From the NCBI GenBank assembly GCA_964604015.1, contig CAZRXF010000006.1, forward strand, positions 58,963-122,962: a DNA stretch of 64,000 nucleotides, in the 5' to 3' direction. Below the pieces are notes generated by a model. It did no database searches, had not been told where the DNA came from, and saw only the letters and a program-made list of their open reading frames with translations. The position numbers were made by a program, and so were the translations under genes. Positions within the stretch are counted from its first letter, which is position 1, and each line of letters opens with the position of its first letter. Positions 15,660 to 23,313 of the stretch are shown one piece after another. This DNA comes from CANNBR01 sp964604015. GTDB taxonomy: Bacteria > Babelota > Babeliae > Babelales > CAIQNR01.

Positions 15660-18365
15660 TTAACTTACTTCTTTCCAGTTTTTACCGGTCGCCCTATGTA
15701 CCGTCAGGGGAACTTCCCAGGACACGACATGCTCTAGTTCATGAATAACCATTTTTTCTACCTCGTCGATTTGCGATTTTGCAACGGTCAATAAGAGTTC
15801 GTCATGAATCTGAAGAACAATTCCCGCGTCATATCCCCCTTTTTTTAACGCTGCATGCACGCGTAACATCCCCATTTTCATAATTTCAGCAGCTGTTCCT
15901 TGCGCAACAGTATTGACCGCAATCCGACACGCTTCTTCATAGAGATGTTTATTGCGCTCATGAATGGCAGGAACCGGCCGTCTTCTTCCAAATACTGTTT
16001 CTGTGTAACCATATTTTTTCGTCTTTTCAATAACCTCATCCATCCATTCTTTTACTTTGGGATACCGAGCAAAATATGTCTCTATATACTTTTTTGCATC
16101 CTTATGAGGGATATCCAAATCTTTTGAAAGACCATACGCAGTCAACCCGTACAAGATACTAAAGTTAATGCGCTTGCCAATATTGCGCTGGTGCTTCGTA
16201 AGTTCTTTGGCTGGAATACCAAGCAACGCCGAGGCTGTTTCTGCGTGAATGTCATGCCCTTCCTTAAACGCGCGAATAAGATTTTCGTCTTTGCAAAGAT
16301 GAGCCAAAATGCGTAGTTCAATCTGCGAATAGTCAGCCGACAAGAACACATGTCCCTTTTCCGCTACAAACGCCATTCTGACCATGCTTCCTAACCCATC
16401 GGTCGGAATATTTTGCATGTTTGGTTCTGAACTTGCCAAACGGCCAGTCGCCACCCGTGTTTGACTGTACGTTGTATGAATACGTCCCGTGCGTGGATTG
16501 ATGTACTCAGGCAATGCTTCAAGGTACGTGCTCTTTAATTTGTACAGTTCCCGGTACTGAATAATGTAACTCGGAATCGGGTGCTCTTTTGAAAGTTCCA
16601 TGAGCACCTCATTATCCGTTGCGTACCCTGTTCCTTTTGCACTCTTTTTTTGCGGGGGAAGTTTTAAGTATTCAAACAGTAACTCGGCAACCTGACGCGG
16701 AGAATTGAGATTAATAGCCGCATAGCGAGGATCAAGAAGACCGGTAATCGTTCGATAGATTTCGGCAAGTTTCTTTTCAACTGAAACGTGAAGCTCTTTC
16801 AAAACCTCGCGATCACACAAAATACCACGCGCTTCCATCTCAAAAAGAACCTCAACTAAAGGAAGCTCGATATCATAGTAGAGCCTTTCAGCACCCTTTT
16901 CCTTGAGCAGTTTTTTAAGAGGTTCATACAGCTTTAACGTTTGGTGCGCATCAGCTGCTGCATACTCAGTTGCTCGCTTCAGCGGCACATGAGAAAAATC
17001 TTTAAATTTATGCGCCGTAACCACCTCGTCAAAGGTAAGCATCGGTTCTTGTAAATAATGGGCAGAAAGTTCTTTAAGTGAATTTTTTTGCCATTCATCT
17101 TTGACCAACGCTGCAGCAAGAATGGTGTCAAAGATCAATCCCCTTTCTCTGACATCATTTTGATACAACACTAATTGATCAAATTTTGCATGGTGAGCAA
17201 TTTTTTTAATTGATGGACTTTCAAAAAGGGGTTTTAATGCCGCAAGTACCTCATCTCGTGAAAGTTGCTGCTCTTGCGTTACATGCCCACACGGAATGTA
17301 GTAGGAAATTCCTTCTTCACAACAAACCGAAACCCCCACCAGATTTAAAAGGAGTGGATTAAGCCCGTCACCTTCTGTGTCATAGGCAAAAACCTTTTTC
17401 GTATGCAGTTCCTTCACCACAGCATCTAACTGCTCTTTGGTTGTCACCGCTTCAAACGTGTATCCTTTTTCAAGTGAAGACCGGACGCGATGCTCCCCTG
17501 ATGCTGAAACTGGCATTCCCTTCAGGAGACTCTTGAAATGTAATTTTTCAAAGAAATCACGCGCCTTTGTCCAGTTAGAAAAATCAAAGACAACCTCTTT
17601 GTCTTCAGTCGCAAGCACATGTTTATGAAGCGTAAATAATTTTTCACTCAAAAACGCATCATCTTTATGCGCTTCCAATGCCTTTCTGACCCCTGGCTGA
17701 GCAACACGATGAATGTCTTTGTACACATCTTTTAATGAGTCAAACTGCGTAACCAGTTCAAGTGCACGCTTTTGCCCTACCCCTTTTACTCCCGGAATGT
17801 TATCCGACGTATCTCCCAGCAGCGCAAAATAGAAAGCAGTCTTTGCAACAGGGAATCCCATTTTTTCCTCAAAGGCCTTCTCATTAACAAACATGTCCTT
17901 GAATGAGTCATAGATGATAACTGATGGAGAAAGCATTTGCCCCATATCTTTATCGGAGGTAACCACCACCACGGTACCCTTTTTTTCTTGCCACCACAGG
18001 CCCAAGGAATACATGAGATCATCCGCTTCTACCCCCGTTTGAGCAACCTGATGGAGCCCAATGAGATCTGCAAATTTCTGTATAAGTTCCTTTTGCTCAA
18101 AAAGATCACTCGGTGGTGCCTGGCGCGTCGCCTTGTACTGATCATACATTTCATGGCGTGTCGTTTTACCCTTGCTATCCCATACCAACACCATGTGTGT
18201 AGGCGCAAATTGCTCTGCTATCTTTTTGATCATCCGGCAAAAACCATAGACCGCCTGAACCGGTTTGCCCTCCGGGGTATGCAGCGGCTGCAATCCATAA
18301 TAGGCCCGGTAAAGGAATGACGACCCATCAATCAAAAAAAGACTTTTTTTCGTATCAAAGCTCAT
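15660..18365 (-). CDS. polA: DNA polymerase I
   Basis: A 901-residue enzyme with all three domains. The 5'-nuclease (1-290) starts LFLIDGSSFLYRAYYGLQPL and has VEADDLMYSLG and GDTSDNIPGVKGVG. The 3'-5' exonuclease (about 310-490) keeps its acidic residues (YDTEGDGL, HHAKFD, YAAADAHQ), so proofreading appears active. The polymerase (about 515-901) has motif A DYSQIELRILAH, motif B RNIGKRINFSILYGL and motif C IHDELLL. It acts in primer removal and repair. It heads the polA-thyX operon, and its start is divergent from the secreted gene at 18573. Confidence 0.97.
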   Translation of the reverse strand: MSFDTKKSLFLIDGSSFLYRAYYGLQPLHTPEGKPVQAVYGFCRMIKKIAEQFAPTHMVLVWDSKGKTTRHEMYDQYKATRQAPPSDLFEQKELIQKFADLIGLHQVAQTGVEADDLMYSLGLWWQEKKGTVVVVTSDKDMGQMLSPSVIIYDSFKDMFVNEKAFEEKMGFPVAKTAFYFALLGDTSDNIPGVKGVGQKRALELVTQFDSLKDVYKDIHRVAQPGVRKALEAHKDDAFLSEKLFTLHKHVLATEDKEVVFDFSNWTKARDFFEKLHFKSLLKGMPVSASGEHRVRSSLEKGYTFEAVTTKEQLDAVVKELHTKKVFAYDTEGDGLNPLLLNLVGVSVCCEEGISYYIPCGHVTQEQQLSRDEVLAALKPLFESPSIKKIAHHAKFDQLVLYQNDVRERGLIFDTILAAALVKDEWQKNSLKELSAHYLQEPMLTFDEVVTAHKFKDFSHVPLKRATEYAAADAHQTLKLYEPLKKLLKEKGAERLYYDIELPLVEVLFEMEARGILCDREVLKELHVSVEKKLAEIYRTITGLLDPRYAAINLNSPRQVAELLFEYLKLPPQKKSAKGTGYATDNEVLMELSKEHPIPSYIIQYRELYKLKSTYLEALPEYINPRTGRIHTTYSQTRVATGRLASSEPNMQNIPTDGLGSMVRMAFVAEKGHVFLSADYSQIELRILAHLCKDENLIRAFKEGHDIHAETASALLGIPAKELTKHQRNIGKRINFSILYGLTAYGLSKDLDIPHKDAKKYIETYFARYPKVKEWMDEVIEKTKKYGYTETVFGRRRPVPAIHERNKHLYEEACRIAVNTVAQGTAAEIMKMGMLRVHAALKKGGYDAGIVLQIHDELLLTVAKSQIDEVEKMVIHELEHVVSWEVPLTVHRATGKNWKEVS

Positions 18366-18485
18366 AAGCCACCTCGTACAGTACTATAATTTTAAGGCAG
18401 TTTACCTCAGCCCGTAAAATACACCATATACCATTATTTTTATGCGATCATAAGCTCAAAAATCAGCACTCCAAAAAACAAACTA

Positions 18486-18515
18486 TTGCTTTTCGCTGAT
18501 CCAGAGCGCTAAATT
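18486..18515 (+). promoter_or_regulatory. Candidate promoter of the 18.5-19.9 kb secreted gene trio
   Basis: TTGCTT (18486-18491) and TAAATT (18510-18515) are 18 bp apart, about 58 bp upstream of the ATG. Boxes are moderate. Confidence 0.35.
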
Positions 18516-18572
18516 GATACTAAGTGCATGGGAAACAGAAAGTTCTGCCCCCTGTAAAAATGGAGGATACAT

Positions 18573-19094
18573 ATGAAGAAGAACAAATTTTTATTATTGG
18601 CACTTGGAGCCGCTTTACTCTGTACGCAGATTGATACCCGCGCAGGGCAACAAGGGCCAGATGCTATGGAAGTCATTGGGGCAACGCTTAATGATTTGAG
18701 AGTCGCTTTTAACGCACTGGATGAGTGTGTAACAGACTGCAAAAGAAACAAAAATTTTCACTACGAGTCTATCGCTAGATTGGTTCCCGCACCAATTGTT
18801 CCCCCTCGTGGTCCTGTTCCACCCGTGTTCCATGATATTTTTGGCAGAATCAATACTATGGAATCACTGCTTCTTACTTTGAATAAAGCAATGGGAGAAG
18901 TAATGTCTGACTCAAAGAATTTTTCTTATGTCTCGATTACCGCACAAATCCCAGCATCTCTACCCCCAGCAACCGCCTCTGGCCCAGTACCTCTTCCATT
19001 TGTAAGCATCTTTGATGCAATCAATGAGATGGAAACAAGGCTGCATGGTTTAGACCACGCGATTGAAGAACTTTCAAAAACTAGAAATAAATAA
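18573..19094 (+). CDS. Secreted protein with two-fold internal repeat
   Basis: A 173-residue unknown with signal peptide KKNKFLLLALGAALLCTQID. The mature part contains two similar units of about 55 residues. One runs from LDECVTDC through NFHYESI, VPAP, GPVPPVFHDIFGRINTMESL; the next from LNKAMGEV through NFSYVSI, IPAS, GPVPLPFVSIFDAINEMETR. Each unit is helix, NF-Y-SI strand, Pro-rich loop, helix. No known family. The ribosome site is in AAAAATGGAGGA. It heads a row of three small secreted genes. Confidence 0.65.
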   Translation: MKKNKFLLLALGAALLCTQIDTRAGQQGPDAMEVIGATLNDLRVAFNALDECVTDCKRNKNFHYESIARLVPAPIVPPRGPVPPVFHDIFGRINTMESLLLTLNKAMGEVMSDSKNFSYVSITAQIPASLPPATASGPVPLPFVSIFDAINEMETRLHGLDHAIEELSKTRNK

Positions 19095-19137
19095 GAAAAG
19101 TTAGTCCACTTTGTTAATTTAAAAATGGAGAATCCGG

Positions 19138-19470
19138 ATGAAGAAAAATAAATTTCTACTGCTTGCCTATTTGGTAACAACATTTACAGGTGCTTCACTA
19201 AACGCGGGTGAACAGCTACCACGTGACGGATACTACGATGGTCCCCCTATGCCGTATCAGTTTAAAGGACGTATGGGAGAGCCTATGCCCATGAGACCAA
19301 TGCCAGCTGGAGAACCTATGCCAATGCCTATGCCACGTGAAGGAATGGCTATGCCTTCAATGCCTATGGACAATGCCCACAGAGAAATCATCAACCGACT
19401 CAATCGCATAGAAGCTATGCTTTCTAAAATCTTGAAGATTGAAGAAGAACGCGAAAGAAATCGTCAGTAA
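19138..19470 (+). CDS. Small secreted Met/Pro-rich protein
   Basis: A 110-residue unknown. Its signal peptide (KKNKFLLLAYLVTTFTGASL) begins identically to that of the upstream gene. Residues 37-80 are built of repeated PMP units (EPMPMRPMPAGEPMPMPMPR), and the C-terminal 30 residues form an amphipathic helix (REIINRLNRIEAMLSKILKI). Met-rich runs bind Cu(I) in some periplasmic proteins, but a structural polyproline segment is equally possible. Follows the first trio gene after 43 bp. Confidence 0.6.
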   Translation: MKKNKFLLLAYLVTTFTGASLNAGEQLPRDGYYDGPPMPYQFKGRMGEPMPMRPMPAGEPMPMPMPREGMAMPSMPMDNAHREIINRLNRIEAMLSKILKIEEERERNRQ

Positions 19471-19511
19471 TTTTTAAAAGACTTTTATCCTAAAAAAAAG
19501 GAGGATATCAC

Positions 19512-19892
19512 ATGAAGAAATCGTTCAAAAAACTCAGCGTCGTTTTGCTTGCTTTTGCAGCAGGACAGGTACAAGCAAAAGATGTTTATCAACCTAAGAC
19601 CCCATGGCCATTTGCGCCTTTTGAAGACGCAGCTGTAGGTGCTGGTTCAGTTACCGCTGAAGTTGTTACTGCAGGTCACGCAGACACAGGTAACGGAGCT
19701 AGTGGTCTAGCTGTTGCAGTTCCTGATGCTGTTCCAGGTGTTTCTTATGCTCGTGGTAAAGACCGAGACGAATCAGAAGAAAAAACAACCAAAAGACAAA
19801 AACGCAAAAATAAAAAAGAAACGTCATCATCCAAGTCATCAAAAAACAAGAAGAAAAAGAGAAGCAACGATGACGACGACAGTTCTTACTAA
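19512..19892 (+). CDS. Small secreted protein with Lys-rich tail
   Basis: A 126-residue unknown, behind AAAAAAGGAGG. The signal peptide (KKSFKKLSVVLLAFAAGQVQA) is cleaved near residue 22. A 60-residue Ala/Val/Gly-rich segment follows, then a disordered basic tail (KTTKRQKRKNKKE and SKNKKKKRSNDDDDSS). The basic clusters resemble eukaryotic nuclear or nucleolar localisation signals. If exported into a host this could matter; cell-wall or nucleic-acid binding in the envelope is an alternative. Last gene of the trio. Confidence 0.6.
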   Translation: MKKSFKKLSVVLLAFAAGQVQAKDVYQPKTPWPFAPFEDAAVGAGSVTAEVVTAGHADTGNGASGLAVAVPDAVPGVSYARGKDRDESEEKTTKRQKRKNKKETSSSKSSKNKKKKRSNDDDDSSY

Positions 19893-19915
19893 GAACGTTC
19901 TTTTGACTAGAAACT

Positions 19916-19939
19916 AAAGAGGGGCAGTTGCCCCTCTTT
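19916..19939. terminator. Bidirectional terminator
   Basis: AAAGAGGGGCA (19916-19926) pairs with TGCCCCTCTTT (19929-19939), followed by T-rich sequence. It separates the secreted trio from the convergent PP2C gene. Confidence 0.8.
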
Positions 19940-19954
19940 TATTTTTTTACAGTT

Positions 19955-20926
19955 TTATTTATTAAATTCAGGCGTCTTTTTATAGCGCACACAAAGAACG
20001 GTAATGTCATCTTTGCTTTTACGCACACGTGCTGTCTCTGCCAATCGTTTAGCAAGCGCCTTACAATCTAGCCCTTCAGCAATTCCCTGCATAACCAGTT
20101 CATAGGTTTGCTGATTGGTTACCACATCCCAATAGCCATCAGACGCCAAAATAAGAACATCATTTTCTTCAAGCGCTAGACGTGTAAGTTCTGGTTCGGC
20201 ACTCAATCCATAAAGTTTGTGCATTTCTACATCGCCCAAAGAACGTCCTAAAGCAAGTGATGTCCCTGGAGCTCCTTTATGATCTACTGTAGAAAAAGCA
20301 ATGCTATTGCGTGATGGTCGAATTACCACAAGTCGCGAATCGCCCACGTTACCAACCACCAACTCTTTTCCTTGAATAACACCACACACCAAAGTGGTTC
20401 CCGATTGCTGAGCATAGGCAGTTCGTGTGTAACGCTCTTGTGTACTTTTACAAGCGCCTTTAATCCCCTGTTCCACATCTTTGTGTTTGAGAACATCGAG
20501 AGGAAGATTTTTTGCTACCTCTTGCGCTATTCGTTCTCCGAACTTTCCATGACCATCAAATACTCCAAAGAATGCTTTACCGACCAAAGCCCCTACAAAA
20601 CCAGCATCTTGGCAAGAATACGCAGGACGGTTGTTACCCCCACGAATATTCTCAATCATGTACACACCATAGGTAATCTCAGGACCTAAGCGATGCTCAT
20701 TGAGCGTATGAACTTTAGAAACAGGGGTATACACCACCACATCCTGTTCTGGAATTTTTTTCATCGGAGGAATTTTATAAGGAGCAGCCTTCACTGCTGC
20801 AGCACGCGATACAAGGCGCCCTGAAAGCGCAGTGTTTAAAGAATTCGCGGTAACTGTTTGCGCAGAAAGCAAACTGTAAGTAATGCCAACAGTGGCAAGA
20901 AGCAATAATGTAAAAGCTTTTTTCAT
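19955..20926 (-). CDS. Secreted PP2C-type Ser/Thr phosphatase
   Basis: The start at 20926 follows GAGGGG and opens with a signal peptide (MKKAFTLLLLATVGITYSLL); an upstream in-frame start at 20983 would hide it. The 323-residue protein has the PP2C metal motifs: FFGVFDGHGKFGERIA (Asp near 124), VGDSRLVV, LALGRSLGD, LILASDGYWDVVTNQ and KDDITVLCVRYK. Bacterial PP2Cs are normally cytoplasmic signalling enzymes. Here catalytic residues look intact and the enzyme is directed out of the cytoplasm, so it may act on envelope or host phosphoproteins. A sigma70-type promoter lies upstream. Confidence 0.9.
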   Translation of the reverse strand: MKKAFTLLLLATVGITYSLLSAQTVTANSLNTALSGRLVSRAAAVKAAPYKIPPMKKIPEQDVVVYTPVSKVHTLNEHRLGPEITYGVYMIENIRGGNNRPAYSCQDAGFVGALVGKAFFGVFDGHGKFGERIAQEVAKNLPLDVLKHKDVEQGIKGACKSTQERYTRTAYAQQSGTTLVCGVIQGKELVVGNVGDSRLVVIRPSRNSIAFSTVDHKGAPGTSLALGRSLGDVEMHKLYGLSAEPELTRLALEENDVLILASDGYWDVVTNQQTYELVMQGIAEGLDCKALAKRLAETARVRKSKDDITVLCVRYKKTPEFNK

Positions 20927-20962
20927 GATAAACCCCTCAGAGTAAAGAGTATGCTTTCCCTT

Positions 20963-20991
20963 ATAGTACCGATTACCAGGCACTTTAGCAA
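20963..20991 (-). promoter_or_regulatory. Candidate promoter of the PP2C gene
   Basis: In minus orientation TTGCTA (20986-20991) and TACTAT (20963-20968) are 17 bp apart, about 40 bp before the chosen ATG. Confidence 0.5.
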
Positions 20992-21105
20992 AAGCTCCTA
21001 TCTGAAAATGACTTTTCTTGGCTTATTTTGATGATTCAATAAAAGTAGAAATTCCCTAATAAATAAGCTCAATTTGCCTTAAGGTTTATTCGCTATCCCC
21101 CCATA

Positions 21106-21281
21106 ACGTCATCCCCAGCGATACGACTTGTCCTCTGAAACCTTGGTGAAAGAGGAAGTAAGCGTCGGGGATCCAGTCAATTGGTTAAAATGTCCTCTGT
21201 GTCACCTCAGAGAGTAAAGCGCACTGAGTGAGAGTCTTTTAATTTTACTGGATCCCCGACGCCTCCGGCTGGGGACGACGT
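21106..21281. repeat. Inverted-repeat element (MITE/REP-like)
   Basis: In the 375-bp gap before priA, ACGTCATCCCCAGC (21106-21119) is inverted at 21268-21281 with one mismatch. AGCGTCGGGGATCCAGT (21161-21177) is inverted at 21247-21262. The element is about 176 bp, has no coding potential and would fold into a long hairpin. Its GGGGATCCAGT and CGTCATCCCC words resemble short palindromic repeats common in host-associated bacteria. A non-autonomous mobile element is likely; target duplications were not identified. Confidence 0.7.
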
Positions 21282-21366
21282 AGAAAATCAATATCCCTGA
21301 GAAATGATCCAGAAAGATTTATCTTGAAGCGCAACAAGCCCGTCGAACTGTGCTACACTTAAGGCC

Positions 21367-23313
21367 ATGTTTATTGATGTAAAGCTTATTTCCGGATTTT
21401 CAAAACCCCTGACCTACAAGGTTCCTGAGGGGTGGCACAACATCTGTCCAGGCACCATAGTTCGTGTCCCTCTACGCGCAGGCCGCGTTCTTGGCCTGGT
21501 ACTCAAAACCTACGCAGAGCAGCCTGCCATTACCTTTGCTGTCAAAGAGGCGTATCGTGTAGAGCCGTTCCCTGCTGACACTCAGTATCTTCCATTCTTA
21601 AAAAAACTCGGTACGTATTACTTGGTCGATGAAATCCATTTTATCAGCCGCATGCAAAGTTTCTTAAAAGAAAAAGAACGGCCAGAACTTCTGTTTGCAG
21701 AATCACCGGTTTCAGAAAAGAAGCTCGTTACCCTCACCACAGAGCAACAACACATTGTCAATGCTATACAGCCACTCATTACACATCCAACGTACCAGCC
21801 ACATCTGATTCATGGGGTCACTGGATCTGGGAAAACAGAGGTTTATAAGACACTCATCGTCCATGCATTCAACAAACAAAAAACGACGCTCTTGCTGCTT
21901 CCTGAAGTATCCCTTGCTGTGCAATTTGAACGTATTTTACGAGCACAACTTCCTGACAACCTTCCCATCTTTGCATTTCACTCAGCAGTTACTCCGACAC
22001 AAAAACAGGTCCTGTGGAATGCTCTCCTAAAAAACATACCTTGTCTGATTATTGGCGTTCACCTTCCCATTCTTGCGCCATGCGCAAATCTTGGGCTCAT
22101 TATCATTGACGAAGAACATGAAAGCGGATTTCAGGAAAAGAAGCATCCCAAAATTAATACAAAACACGCAGCTTTATTGCGCGCACAGCAATGCAATGTT
22201 CCCATCGTTCTTGGATCAGCAACCCCCTCAGTTTCATCGCTCTACAACGCTGAGCATCGTGGGTGGAAGCTCTTCACCCTACACCATCGTTTTGCAGGAA
22301 AATTCCCTAAAGTACAGATCGTTTCGCTAACTGATAAAAAACAACGTAAAAATTTTTGGATTAGCCCAGAGCTCTACCAAGGCATAAAAGATCGGCTTTC
22401 AAAAAAAGAACAGATCATCATTTTCTTAAATCGTCGTGGTGTCTGTTTCTTTATCCAATGCAAGGATTGTTCATTTATTTTCTCCTGTAACTCGTGTTCA
22501 GTAAGTCTTACACTGCATGCTGATAACACGCTCAGATGTCACTATTGTTCTTACCAGCAACCACATCCGACAACGTGTACGCAATGCCAAAAAACTGAGT
22601 TTCTTAAAAAAGGAATTGGGACAGAGCAGGTGGTAACGATTGTGCAAAAATTGTTTCCTTATGCTCGAATAGGGCGAGCTGATCTTGATGCCACCAGCAA
22701 TAAAACAGCCTGGAAAAAAACAATCACCGATTTTGAACAAGGAGCACTCGATATCCTTGTCGGCACCCAAACAATCACCAAGGGATACCACTTCCCACGC
22801 GTTACCCTAGTCGGAGCAATCTGGGCAGACATCAATCTTAATTTTCCGTTTTACAACGCACAGGAAACAGCGCTACAGCAACTTATTCAGGTTGCTGGCC
22901 GCGCAGGGCGCCAGCAAGATACAAGTGATGTCGTCATTCAAACAATGACCGATCATGCGATTTTCCAGCATCTGAATGAAACGAACTACCTTGGTTTTTA
23001 TCAGCAAGAGCTACAACGAAGAAAGGCGCTTAACTATCCACCCTTTATCAGACTTGCTGAAGTTGAACTTAAGCACACCAAAGAAGAACTTGTGGATGAG
23101 GAAGCGCATCGTTGTGCAGCACAACTTATGCGTCACAAAGACATCACCGTACTGGGACCTACCTATCCTCCCGTTGCCCGCATCAAAAAAATCGTAAGTA
23201 GGAAGATGTATCTGAAGGCAAAAGACTTTAGAGCTCTCCAACAAGCCTTCCAATCAATTGATCAGAAAAAGTATAAAAGCTCACTGTTCTTTACGCCGGA
23301 CCCCTTAAACTAA
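21367..23313 (+). CDS. priA: Primosomal helicase PriA
   Basis: A 648-residue replication-restart helicase. Seen: N-terminal DNA-binding domain (KPLTYKVPEG, PGTIVRVPLRAGRVLGLVL), Walker A GVTGSGKTEVYK near residue 158, Walker B IIIDEEHESGF, GSATPS, eight zinc-ligand cysteines (CKDCSFIFSCNSC and CHYC/CTQC), GIGTEQV, VGTQTITKGYHFP and QVAGRAGR. It is slightly shorter than E. coli PriA (732), mainly in the N-terminal part, but all helicase motifs are present. Its stop overlaps the end of the convergent secreted gene by 4 bp. Confidence 0.96.
   Translation: MFIDVKLISGFSKPLTYKVPEGWHNICPGTIVRVPLRAGRVLGLVLKTYAEQPAITFAVKEAYRVEPFPADTQYLPFLKKLGTYYLVDEIHFISRMQSFLKEKERPELLFAESPVSEKKLVTLTTEQQHIVNAIQPLITHPTYQPHLIHGVTGSGKTEVYKTLIVHAFNKQKTTLLLLPEVSLAVQFERILRAQLPDNLPIFAFHSAVTPTQKQVLWNALLKNIPCLIIGVHLPILAPCANLGLIIIDEEHESGFQEKKHPKINTKHAALLRAQQCNVPIVLGSATPSVSSLYNAEHRGWKLFTLHHRFAGKFPKVQIVSLTDKKQRKNFWISPELYQGIKDRLSKKEQIIIFLNRRGVCFFIQCKDCSFIFSCNSCSVSLTLHADNTLRCHYCSYQQPHPTTCTQCQKTEFLKKGIGTEQVVTIVQKLFPYARIGRADLDATSNKTAWKKTITDFEQGALDILVGTQTITKGYHFPRVTLVGAIWADINLNFPFYNAQETALQQLIQVAGRAGRQQDTSDVVIQTMTDHAIFQHLNETNYLGFYQQELQRRKALNYPPFIRLAEVELKHTKEELVDEEAHRCAAQLMRHKDITVLGPTYPPVARIKKIVSRKMYLKAKDFRALQQAFQSIDQKKYKSSLFFTPDPLN

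Noticed and set aside
19714..19917. Alternative plus frame in the Lys-rich gene
   Set aside because: A shadow of A-rich codons; no signal peptide or ribosome site of its own.
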